This document shows positions 22,073 to 32,043 of a stretch of DNA of 64,000 nt, one piece after another. The position numbers were made by a program, and so were the translations under genes. The stretch spans positions 7,094,294-7,158,293 of the forward strand of contig NC_054536.1 in assembly GCF_017654505.1 (NCBI RefSeq), given 5' to 3'. The notes beneath the pieces were generated by a model that saw only the letters and a list, made by a program, of their open reading frames with translations, was not told where the DNA came from and made no database searches. This DNA comes from Polyodon spathula. Taxonomy: Eukaryota; Chordata; Actinopteri; Acipenseriformes; Polyodontidae. Within the stretch, counting starts at the first letter, position 1. Each line of letters starts with the position of its first letter.

Positions 22073-23259
22073 TCTCTCATGTACTCTAATGTACTTATTG
22101 TACTGCTGAACATATTGTGCTGATTTTCACTAAGCGAACCTTCACCCCCAAGCTACAAAGCTTGGGATCAATTTGCAAAACTAGAATAATACCATGTATG
22201 TTTTTAATAAGTCACAGCTTTATTGTATTTGCCAATTTAAATCGGTCTTTATCTGATAATAAGCATAAATGACAGATTTTCACTTTTGCGTGAACTGCAT
22301 GCAAGAAGAAAGCGATTAGTACAGAGTAGTGGGGTGATCGCTTTTGGAAGAAGAAAAAAAAGACTTCTGTGGGACTGTTTTTATTACCACATTGCAAAAA
22401 CAATTATAAATATCAGCAGAAAATATTAAAGCCTTCAATATTTTCTAAAGCAAGCAAGGTTTCAACAACTTCGGGGCATTTTCTTACATATAACTCGATA
22501 AATCGATAGTTCACCATTATATCATCTTTGTTGTTGGCCATATACAGATTTCATTTCGATCACTGCTGCTGTACTTTTACTTTAATTAGAATACCAGTCA
22601 TAGAGCTCTGCTTTACCCAACTCTTTATATTGCTGCCTTTGGCAACTAAATGATTTGTATCTTTCAATGGAAACGAGCATAATAGTAAACAAGGAAACCA
22701 GAAAGGGCAGGGCAATGCGCTTCGATATACTGCCATTTACACCCATGTTTTTATGCTGATTGTTAAGTGCTGTGAGATTGCAGGAATGCAGAGAACACCT
22801 ACTGTAGTTCTGCTGTAGGACAAGCTGAAACACTGAACAAAAATCCTGGCTGGGTAACTCTGCTTTGGTCTTTCTTTCTTTCTTTCTGTCTTTCTTTCTG
22901 CACAGGGGAATTTTTGCTGATAGTGGTGTTTGTGGCAGAGAGAAAGAGACAGCATTTCTGTGGCGACTGTGCTCATGGAATAATATTTAATTTTATAAAC
23001 CTGCTGCTGTCTTAAAAATAATGGAAGACTGTTTTTTTATATATTATAATAATGCATCGTCCATTGTGGCAATAAGAATGTCTCAGACACACTGCAAACC
23101 TCAACATTCCCATTCCATGAACTTTGTCTATGTTTTTCCTAAACGTCACAAAGTGTAGCAATTGCACACAATTCCAGTTATAACATTGGCAAATATAACT
23201 TGGGAACTAGGAATCATTCTACAACTAACAGACCAGTTATTGTCCTTTTCATAAACAGT
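22073..23259. other. Non-genic; nothing recognised
   Basis: Short frames (60-83 codons) on both strands lack domains. A small (TTTC)n tract lies near 22870-22900. Confidence 0.4.
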
Positions 23260-23333
23260 GCTTTGAAAAATGAGAAAACATCATCTACAGGAGTTGAGAA
23301 TGGTTTTAAGAACTTCATACTTGATTTTAATAA

Positions 23334-23338
23334 CCAAC
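23334..23338. repeat. Target-site duplication CCAAC, left
   Basis: CCAAC abuts the left end of the LTR palindrome and recurs at 24814-24818 on the right. Copy B holds a single CCAAC at the equivalent place (about 26531), the uninterrupted site. Confidence 0.9.
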
Positions 23339-23423
23339 TGTGACGGGGAAATCCCAGTCTATATGAACATGCTTGGAACTGGCAGGGAGGGGGTTAAATT
23401 TCTCTCTGCCAGAAAAACATGCG

Positions 23424-23492
23424 AGAATGTGGCTGGAGCCCTAATTGAATAATTATTGATTAATTGGGCTCCAGCCACAGGGGATAAAAGCC
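23424..23492 (+). promoter_or_regulatory. LTR U3 palindrome and TATA box
   Basis: GTGGCTGGAGCCCTAATT is followed about 14 bases later by AATTGGGCTCCAGCCAC, a near-perfect inverted repeat. It lies directly upstream of GATAAAAG, a plausible TATA box. The right arm carries the same module inverted (about 24660-24725). Likely promoter elements of the parent retroelement; activity is not shown. Confidence 0.6.
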
Positions 23493-23519
23493 AGGGGAGA
23501 GGCCCTGGCTGGCAATGAG

Positions 23520-23586
23520 TAGTGCTGTGCTGTGCTGTGCTGTGCTGTGCTGTGCTGTGCTGTGCTGTGCTGTGCTGTGCTGTGCT
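23520..23586. repeat. (TGTGC)n pentamer array in left LTR arm
   Basis: About 13 copies of the GCTGT pentamer. The matching position in the right arm has a different pentamer (CACTA, i.e. GTGTA on the other strand). Confidence 0.95.
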
Positions 23587-24019
23587 TTTTTTTGGAGTTT
23601 GTTTTTGTGTTTTTTAAAGAATGTATTTTGTGTAGCGCCTGGAACCTGACCGTTTATTTGTAAGTTCATTTTGATTATTCTGTTTGAACCTCTTTTCTTT
23701 TGGCCCTTGTGCCTGTTTATTTGAATTATTTTATTAATCAAAAATACTTTATTTTTGACTTTAATCTGTCTCTGAGCTTCAACACTCTGTCCCGTTTCTG
23801 ACACCAAGTGTGACAGGATAACAGAGTGTTGAGGCTCGGAGACAGATTAAAGTCAAACGTAAAGTTCTTTTATTAAACAAAAATATTCAAACAAACAGGC
23901 ACAAGGGCCAACAGAAAAGAGGTTCAAACAGAATAACACTTTTTAACACAATTTTTGTTCCTGGGTAGTTTTTTCCTGGGTAGTAAGTGTTATTTCTTAA
24001 TTGCTTATGCCTCATATAG

Positions 24020-24123
24020 TATATATATATATATATAGAGAAGAGAGAGAGAGAAGAAAAGAGAGGGGGGGGGGGAGAGAGGGAGAGAGAGAGAGAAGAA
24101 GAGAGAGAGAGAGTATTTTCTGA

Positions 24124-24190
<67 letters not shown>
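24020..24190. repeat. (TA)n and (GA)n microsatellites
   Basis: A short TA run, a mixed GA/G-rich stretch, then about 31 GA units (about 24127-24188). The Leu-Ser frame on the minus strand is an artefact. Confidence 0.95.
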
Positions 24191-24192
<2 letters not shown>

Positions 24193-24372
24193 GCTATTAT
24201 TCCCCACAAACTTTGCTTTTGTGACCAGGACAGTGATATTTCAAAATATCACTATTTCCAATGGGAAAACAGGCAAATGTTTATCTTTTCATTCACATAA
24301 AGTCAGAAAAAAACAACATGAATCCAATTAACATGTATTTATACTAAAGTAATACAAAGATGACTACAAAAG

Positions 24373-24458
24373 ATTTAGAAGTGAGTAGTTTTTTGAGATT
24401 TACAATTATGCTGTAAATACAGTAATTGTAAATCTCAAAAAACTACTCACTTCTAAAT
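24373..24458. repeat. Perfect 36-bp inverted repeat (hairpin)
   Basis: 24373-24408 and 24423-24458 are exact reverse complements separated by 14 bases. The stem includes GAAGTGAGTAGTTTTTTGAG. A perfect stem of this size suggests recent formation or gene conversion between arms. Confidence 0.93.
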
Positions 24459-24578
24459 TTTTTTTGTTACACAGTGTAATCAAAATGAACTTACAAATAA
24501 ATGGTCAGGTTCCAGGCTCTACACAAAATACTTTCTTTAAAAAATACAAAAACAAACTCCAAACAGAAAACACAGCAC

Positions 24579-24633
24579 ACTACACTACACTACACTACAC
24601 TACACTACACTACACTACACTACACTACACTAC
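24579..24633. repeat. (CACTA)n pentamer array in right LTR arm
   Basis: About 11 CACTA units at the position corresponding to the TGTGC array of the left arm. Confidence 0.95.
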
Positions 24634-25384
24634 TCATTGCCAGCCAGGGCCTCTCCCCTGGCTTTTATCCCCTGTGGCTGGAGCCCAATTAATCAATAAT
24701 TATTCAATTAGGGCTCCAGCCACATTCTCACATGTTTTTCTGGCAGGGAGAAATTTAACCCCCTCCCTGCCAGTTCCAAGCATGTTCATATAGACCGGGA
24801 GTTCCCCGTCACACCAACTTATAACTTATAAGCATTTCTTGAAAGAAGTTTTGTGAACACAGCACGAAAGCTTTATATATGTATTTGTCTCGTACACTGT
24901 CTTCACTTGAAGACAGACGTCTGCAGTGTTACCTTCACTTATATGTATTTTCTTCTGAAAGCTGACATGGAGAGCTAGCTAGGCCCTCCCTACAAGGAAA
25001 GAGTACACTGCTTTTTCTTTTGTTTTTTTTATCACAGTTTTGTTATCATTATTTCCTGGCTTTTCTGAAGGCATTGTGGTATGTTTCCCTCCGGATTAAT
25101 CTAAAAGATATTTCCTCTAGTAAATTCAGGGTATATAACGAAATGTTGTTTAGGCATTTTCAGTCAGGACAATCTTGCATGTAATGCAAAATCTTACAGA
25201 TTTCCAAAAACATTGAATCCAAACAATGGTTGAAGAAAAATAAATAGAGTAAAAATAGTTGGAGCAAAGCCTCATCCTTCAGAGCATCCCGGTGCCACCT
25301 GCTAAAAAATAAAGAATAAAATAATAAATCTATGCAACGTGTTCAACCCGGTGACATAAAAGGCAGAGGAGCATCGAATACGCC

Positions 25385-25645
25385 ATCTTAACCCTAACCC
25401 TAAACTAAACTCTAGCCATAGCACTAACCCTAATCGTAATCTTAACCCAAACTCTTATCATAACTCTAGCCTAACCCTAACAATAACCTAACCCTAACTT
25501 TAACCCTAACCGTAATCTTAACCTTAACCCTAACCATAATCATAATCTTAACCCAAACTATATCATAACTCTAACCCAACCCTAACAATAACCTAACCCT
25601 AACCCTAAACCAAACTCTAGCCATAGCACTAACCCTAACTCTAAA
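25385..25645. repeat. Degenerate (CCCTAA)n tract, copy A
   Basis: Irregular repeats of ACCCTAA with variants such as AATCTTAACC and ACTCTAGCC. It resembles an interstitial telomere-like or low-complexity minisatellite. A larger repeat (AACTCTAGCCATAGCACTAA) occurs twice within it. Confidence 0.85.
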
Positions 25646-26456
25646 GGTTGACTCATATTTTTCTCACAGATGAATGTGATGTGCCAGGCGCAGACAGCTA
25701 TAAAAGCTTTGCTGCTTCACTCCGACCATGCAGCAAATGTTGACATTTTTCAACAATATCCAACCCTATGCAATTTCAGGTCACAGATGTGTGAGAAAGG
25801 GCTGTACGGCTTTCCAAAAAAGATGCACGTCGCAAGAGTGTGGATGACGCAAATCCGATCTGTCGCACAGGATCGGAGACCCTCAACTCCGACCACAAAT
25901 TAGGTTGGTCTGAAGTATGAACCAACAACTCTGACTTCATTCACATTCTAGAAATTACAAAAGATCAGTGAAAACTTAAATACTGGTGGGCTTGCCAACA
26001 CTTTGTTTCGTTTCAGCTTTAAAAACTGATGAAATTTCAACTTAAATAAAACAATTCTAATTAAAAACCGTTAGAATGGAGGCAGTGTAATTACCGTAGG
26101 CCTAGAATATTGTTTTATTTTGTTATCTAGTCAAAACTAGACCATGTATGTTAGTTTAGGGAAACTTTAAGTTTGTTTAACTACAAAGTGTTTTGTTTTA
26201 CCCTACACATGGAAACATGCAAAGAGTTTGATTATTGGATATGTAACCAACATGTTTCCGACCCCAGGCACATTGTTGAACCAGCTTCTGCTCCTAGGAA
26301 AGGCACATCCTTGTCTGATGATTGTACAGTGCATACTAACCTGTAATTATGTACATTTCAATAGCTCTGAAATTGAAGGGGTGTTTTTTGAAGACCTGTT
26401 CACATCACTTTAAGAGCTGTTTTAAAGGATGTTTTTTGAATATCTTCATAAAAAAT

Positions 26457-28167
26457 CTTTGAAAAATGAGAAAATATCATCTACAGGAGTTGAGAATGGT
26501 TTTATGAACATTATACTTGATTTTAATAACCAACTTATAACTTCTAAGCATTTCTTAAAACAAATTTTGTGAACACAGCACTAAAGCTTTAAATATGCAT
26601 TTGTCTTGTAAACTGTCTTCGCTTGAAGACAGATGTCGGCAGTGTTACCTTCATTTACAAGGATTTTCTTCTGAAACCTGACATGGAGAGCTAGCTAGGC
26701 ACTCCCTACATGGAAAGAGTAAACTGCTTTTTCTTTTGGTTTTTGTTATCATTATTTCCTGGCTTGCCTGAAGACTTTATGGTATGTTTCCCTCCAGACT
26801 AATCTAAAAGATATTTCCTCTCGTAAATTCAGGGTACATACTGAAATGTTGTTTAGACATTTTCAGTCAGGACAATCTTGCGTTAAATAACCACCTTTAT
26901 TGTAATACAAAATCCAACAGATTTCCAAAAACACTGAACCCAAACAATGGTTGAAGAAAATAAGTAGAATAAAAATAGTTTGAGCACAGCCTCGTTTTCC
27001 AGAGCATCCTGACACTGCCTGCTAAAAAATAAAGAATAAAATAATAAATCTATGCAACGTGTTCAACCCGGTGAACAAAAAACAAAGGGCAGAGGAGCAT
27101 CGTATACTCCACCCCCTACCCCCCGTGCCTCAGGACAAGGCTGGGAGTGAGGTGGTGGTGGTTGGGGAGGAGGTGGTGATTCGAAAGCATGGCAGGACTG
27201 AGTTTGCAAAGTATGTTTATATACCTTCTAGATTGATGGGAACTTGCTGGTAATTGGCTTGTAGATTGACCAAGGACTGTACTAGACGCTTGCATTAATG
27301 ATACTATAGATTTCCTGCCTGAAAACCTTGCAAACTTTATATTAGTTTAAGTACATAGATGACACTTGTATGTTGTTTTAGTTGAACTGTCAGAATTTGA
27401 AACGGCTGGTAATGGTGGAAAGCAGAGATAATTAGGGAGCAACATATTAAGACCCTAACCCTAAGCTAAACCCAAACCCTCACCATAATCTTAACCCTAA
27501 CCCTAAACTCTAGCCATAGCACTAACCCTAACTCTAAGGGTTGGTCAATAATTCTCACAGATGAATGTGATGTGCCAGGCGCAGACAGCTATAAAAGCTG
27601 TGCAGCTTCACTCCGAACCATGCAGCAAATGTTGACATTTTTCAACATTGTCCGACCCTATGCGATTTCAGGTCACAGACTTGTGAGAAAGGGCTGTACG
27701 GATTTCCAAAAAAGATACACGTCGCAAGAGTGTGGATGACGCAATTCCGACCTGAAATTAGGTTGGAGTCTGAAGTATGAACCAACAATTCCGATTACAT
27801 TCACAATGTAGAAATTACAAAAGATCAGTGAAAACTTAAATACTGGTGGGCTTGCCAACACTTTGTTTCATTTAAATGGAAGCTTTAAAAACTGATGAAA
27901 TTTCAACTTAAATGAAACAATTCTAATTAAAAACAGTTAGAATGAAGGCAGTGTGTTTACCATAGCCTAGAATATTGTTTTATTTTGTTATCTAGTCAAA
28001 ACTAGGCCATTTTTGTTAGTTTAGAGAAACTTTAAGTTTGTTTAACACAAAGTATTTTGTTTTACCCTATTGTTGAACCAGCTTCGGCTCCTAGGAAAGG
28101 CACACCCTTGTCTGAATATTGTACAGTGCATAATAACCTGTTATTACGTGCATTTCAATAGCTTTGA
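26457..28167. repeat. Tandem duplication, copy B (LTR-free)
   Basis: Direct-repeat partner of 23260-26372, starting about 85 bases after copy A ends. It lacks the LTR palindrome and so gives the empty site. It has about 320 bases (about 27110-27430) that copy A lacks, or that copy A has lost, and a shorter CCCTAA tract (27450-27535). The region 27110-27180 is GC-rich. Frames here (62-64 codons) have no domain. Confidence 0.9.
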
Positions 28168-28931
28168 AATGATGTGAATTTCAGGGCTATGAAAACTCTT
28201 GTAATTGGTGTGAAATTTTTTAAATGATACTTTTCCACTGACCAACAATAGCCCTGCCATACAGATTTACTGCTTGTCCAATTAAACATGACAGCTAAAA
28301 GGTGGTTCTTTGCAAAGGCCTACACTGAGTGGAAATAACGAGTTCAGACATGCAAGCTTAAAAGAAATGTTGTTTGAGAAAGCAGAGGCACATAGTGAAT
28401 TAGAACCATATGTAGCTGCATAGCCATCCAAATCAATAAGAACTGTACACTTTGGTGCAAGACAGTTCAATCATTTCAATTATTTCATTTATTTTCATTA
28501 AAGTTTTACTTTTTTAAATTCTTTTTCTTCACATCAAGTGTTCAAAATATTGAATCTTGTGATCCTGAACCTTGAACAGTTGGGAATAGCCATTCATTTA
28601 CAGAGGATCAGGCTTAGGCCAGAAGTTTGTCTAGAAAACTACTACTAAGTATGTTATTGGATACTGCTGCATGTCTGAAATACAAAAATGTATTTCTATT
28701 ATAAGATTTTATATCAGTCTGTTTATATGACATGTATTATCAATGTTAGAAAATCAACCAATCATTATAAAGTATTTTTTTACATCTTGTTTAAAAATAT
28801 CAATCCAACAGTAATGGAAATCACCAAAAACTGCTTAAAAATTCACAAAGGTCACTAAGGAAGAAAAACTAAAAAATAGTTAAGATTGTGTTGTTTGTCC
28901 AGGCAAAGACACATTTTCAGAGAGGAATATA
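28168..28931. other. Non-genic; nothing recognised
   Basis: AT-rich unique-looking sequence up to the hAT insertion. Confidence 0.4.
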
Positions 28932-28939
28932 TTGTAAAC

Positions 28940-30155
28940 CAGGGGCATAGCCATGGGTGGGCCTGGGTGGACAATGGCCCACCCAGTTAGCACCCAAATC
29001 TGCACCTATGTGAATGCCAAGTTTAAGTACAATCATATATATATATATTTTATCTATTTCATTTTTTAAACTGTGCACACCGAAGGTGGAAGCTCAAGTT
29101 TAGAACAAATAGGCTATAGGGAAAATATAGCCAATCAAAGCAAAGTAGTCATTGTGATGCAATGTTTGGGTGGGATCTTCCTCCCACACAACCAATCATG
29201 TGCAAGCTGTGTTTGATTGACAGCTTGTGTAGCAGTTGGTGTGGATCTGTTGAAAGTCTCAGACGTTTCATATTCCAGCTTTATTTTAAATGTGCAGTTT
29301 TTTAAGCAAAGTTGCAGACTAATTAGTAACAGCGCGGCAGTCAACATGCCTAAACAAATGAGTATTTAATTGTCATTGTAATCTTTGGGAAAGTCAACCA
29401 AAGAGCACTCTAATGAATATTTGAGAGCAAGTGGAATCATATTTTAGATCATCAACTTTGCGAACTGAACAGCCGCTTTCAAAATGACATATATGATATG
29501 GCCTCATGAAAAATGCATTTGCATGCTTGCCAAAATCAGACACATTTGACAATAGAGAAAGTCTACAGAAGTAGCATGTACTTTATACAATGTTAATATG
29601 GATGAAGCTGATGTTTCAGTCTTTGTTCAACAAATAAAGTGCAAATCGACTGTGGGGAAAAATGATCCAACACTAATTTAAGTTTGAGATGATTGCCACT
29701 TGATTATCTTTCCAAATATGCACGCTCTTTCCAGGCTCTTCTCCACCATGAACAGGATTAAGACAGCTGCGTGAGCATCAATGCTGAAAAGTCACTTGAA
29801 AATGCTGTCTCTCCTGTCGTTTGAAAGAGACCTGTGTGATTCTCTGGAGTATGAGTCTATAATTGCAATATTCAACAGCAAGCCTCCGACCCCTTATCCT
29901 TTTCATTTTATTTAATAACTGCATGTTTGGTTTATAAAGCACGTTCACTGTCGATATACTGTTTGTACATTTTTTTTGTTTGTCTACTTCAAACATTTTA
30001 AATGGATTTACAAGAAATATATTTGATTCAGGGTTTTAACTGATTTAAATTATTTTTGAAATGTAAACTATTTCCTGTGATGTCAGACTTTTGGTCTCTG
30101 CCTGTCCACCCTAAGTTGGGGCCCACCCAAATTTCCAAGCCTAGCTACGCCATTG
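28940..30155 (+). mobile_element. hAT-family DNA transposon, decayed
   Basis: Starts CAGGGGCATAGCC and ends GGCGTAGC-type inverted (plus strand GCTACGCCATTG). It is bracketed by a perfect 8-bp duplication TTGTAAAC (28932-28939, 30156-30163), the hAT signature. A plus-strand frame at 29718-29840 reads RLFSTMNRIKT and, after one stop, LLSFERDL, matching the C-terminal dimerisation region of hAT transposases. At 1.2 kb it is shorter than an autonomous copy, and stops make it inactive. Confidence 0.85.
29718..29840 (+). pseudogene. hAT transposase C-terminal remnant
   Basis: Encodes a short segment with the conserved (S)RLFSTMNRIKT motif and LLSFERDL about 20 residues later. These correspond to the hATC dimerisation domain that ends most hAT transposases. 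An in-frame TGA lies between them. The DNA-binding BED finger and RNase-H-like core were not recognised upstream, so the gene is internally deleted. Confidence 0.7.
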
Positions 30156-30163
30156 TTGTAAAC

Positions 30164-31199
30164 TAACAAGAAACAACCGAGCTGCAGGAACGAGCAGGTC
30201 CATTATTGCTGAAAGAATGTTTCTGACATTATGATAATTAATGTATTCCTCTCTAAAATACGCCTTTGCACTTTTGACTATTAATGTGTACTGTCAAGGT
30301 TCACAGCTGATACAGTGAAGGTGATGCAAAAGAAAAGTAAATGTTGAGATATGTGTACATAAACTAAGCATATATGAAGCAGATGTAAGCAAATAAGCAA
30401 TAAAAACCATGATGTGTATTTGTTGGTTTTTTTAGTTTTTTTTCTGAAGCGACTCCATGTCTGAAACACAGAGACAAATACTGTCATTAAAATTCCTTCT
30501 TTTGATGATATGACCTCAATGCCAGGTTTTATTATTCTATAAATGTCTTGTGCATTTAACTTTTGTCCTTTTTACTATGATATAATGCCTGTCATTCCAG
30601 GTTCTTTCCCTTTGCATAACCCTTTCAATGTTTGTTTATCTCTGTTGTGTTTATCTCTAAAAATGTCTTGGTCTGGCTCAAATAACAAAAATGAAAATAA
30701 AGTGAAACTCCAAAACTACTACATTTTATGGGCAAGGCAATTGACCATAGTGAAACTATTTTAGGACTGATGAGTATTTCCTTGTCTATAATCTTTGTGA
30801 CCTGGTGGCAATATAGGGTAGGATATCCGTGTCTCCAACTTGAAGCCATTACCAAACCACATATCTGGTCTTTTGTCTACTTTCTAGGTATCAATCATGT
30901 TCAAAAGTTCAAAAACATGCTCATTTTTGTAAAAAAAATTGAAATAGTAAAGCATTGTTAAAACTGCAGTAAAAAATGACAAATTCTGAGAAACTGCAAA
31001 ATAATTGCACATGCTGTTGGGGGAATAACTTCTCTGTTGTAGAAATTAATCTACAAGGACACTGTTTGTTGTCCCATCAAGGTTTCTATCCAGAAGCATC
31101 TGCTCATAACAGTTTGTTCTGGTTAGAATGTATTTGAGACAAGGGATTGGTCCAGCAGCGGCGCCTGACTTTAATAAGTGGGGAGGCTAAACAACAAAA
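30164..31199. other. Non-genic; nothing recognised
   Basis: Frames of 68-77 codons on both strands lack domains. Confidence 0.4.
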
Positions 31200-31507
31200 C
31201 CTGCTCATATTGTAGCAGAGCAGGGGGAGGACAGAGGAAGGTGCAGTCCTTAGGGGTTTAGTGCAAGACTACATACCCCAGAATGCCATGGGAGTGAGCC
31301 AGAATGAGTTTCACCTGGTTCTAATGAAATGAGGGACACCTGTCTGTGATTAAGCAGGCAGGTATATAAGAAAGGTCACAAACGTTTGTTGGGTCATCTG
31401 TGTGAAAGCCAAAAGCTGTGTGAAGGCTAGCTGAGACCAGACCTGGTCGGAAAAGGTGTTGTGTTGTGTTGTGTTGTATTGTTTTGTGTGTATTTTGTTG
31501 AACCGGT
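31200..31507 (+). mobile_element. LTR-like fragment with palindrome and TATA box
   Basis: Contains ACCTGTCTG and CAGGCAGGT as an inverted pair directly followed by TATATAAG (about 31364), then about 90 bases later a (TGTTG)n tract. The same order occurs in the LTR at 23.4 kb. It ends abruptly where the LINE fragment begins at 31508. No primer-binding site or coding region follows. Confidence 0.45.
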
Positions 31508-31720
31508 ACATAAGAACATAAGAAAGTTTACAAACAAGAGGAGGCCATTTAGCCCATCTTGCTCGTTTGGCTGTTAGTAGCTTATTGATTCCAGAATCTC
31601 ATCAAGGAACTTCTTGAAAGATCCCAGGGTGTCAGTTTCAACAACATTATTAGGGAGTTGGTTCCAGACTCCCACAATTCTCTATGTGAAAAAAGTGCCT
31701 CCTATTTTCTGTTCTGAATC
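31508..31720 (-). mobile_element. CR1/L2-like LINE, 3' end fragment
   Basis: On the plus strand begins ACATAAGAACATAAGAAAG, the inverted 3' tail of the LINE whose coding part is at 54.3 kb. The two copies overlap in CTCCCACAATTCTCT and AAGTGCCTCCTATTTTCTG. Short 5'-truncated copies of this kind are the usual product of target-primed reverse transcription. Confidence 0.8.
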
Positions 31721-31957
31721 AGCTTTCATTCGCGCACTTACCATGGGACCCTGTGGCAGCAAATTTTTGGAAGCAAAGTGGAAGCAAACGCTGCTGTTCA
31801 GATACAGCCCTTAAGTATGAGTGTTCCCTCAAGTGTGACAAATAAGGGATGGTTGAGATTCAGAAAGTGCACTTATTCAAAGAGAACTCGCATGTTCTCA
31901 ACAACTGATATTATACTTTTTTTTTTTTTAAATCTGTAAATGGTATTTGGATTCTCG

Positions 31958-31958
<1 letters not shown>

Positions 31959-32038
<80 letters not shown>
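31959..32038. repeat. (TA)n microsatellite
   Basis: About 40 TA units; the Ile-Tyr frame across it is an artefact. Confidence 0.97.

Positions 32039-32043
<5 letters not shown>

Larger units (their letters stand above)
23937..24476. mobile_element. Nested MITE with TAA target duplication
   Basis: Inserted in the right LTR arm. Comparison with the left arm (GAATAATCAAAATG) shows the interruption: TAA lies on both sides (23934-23936 and 24477-24479). The ends CACTTTTTAACACAA and, inverted, CACTGTGTAACAAAA form imperfect terminal repeats. A 3-bp TAA duplication is typical of PIF/Harbinger elements, but no transposase is present to confirm. The interior is largely (TA)n and (GA)n plus a perfect hairpin. 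Confidence 0.65.
23339..24813. mobile_element. Palindromic LTR insertion (two LTRs head to tail-inverted, both outer ends U3)
   Basis: The element starts TGTGACGGGG and ends CCGTCACA. Its left arm (23339-23790) and right arm (23821-24813, excluding a nested MITE) are reverse complements with a few per cent divergence. Each arm looks like an LTR: TG start, a U3 palindrome, a TATA box (GATAAAAG, about 23485), then a pentamer array. The 30-base centre, read on the minus strand, gives LTR end TGTCACA, then TTGGTGTCAGAAACGGGA (23790-23807), which resembles a tRNA primer-binding site. The CCAAC duplication and the empty site in copy B show a single insertion event. No gag, pol or env is present. 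A DNA transposon with very long inverted ends is the alternative. Confidence 0.75.
23260..26372. repeat. Tandem duplication, copy A (interrupted)
   Basis: Outside the LTR insertion, copy A aligns along its length with copy B (26457-28167). Shared landmarks are GAAAAATGAGAAAA at the start, GACATGGAGAGCTAGCTAGG, TATGCAACGTGTTCAACCCG, the CCCTAA-rich tract, GATGTGCCAGGCGCAGACAG, and GTTGAACCAGCTTC near the end. Net length without the insertion is about 1.64 kb. No coding sequence is evident in either copy. GCTATAAAAGC (about 25699) is a TATA-like sequence conserved in both, but no gene follows. Confidence 0.9.

Noticed and set aside
23460..23807. 115-codon frame with HSTAQ repeats, and its counterparts at 24464-24793
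   Set aside because: Reads through LTR sequence and the pentamer arrays; the repeats are translations of GTGCT/CACTA units.
25385..25645. True telomere end
   Set aside because: The CCCTAA units are irregular, occur twice within a duplication and are flanked by ordinary sequence on both sides.
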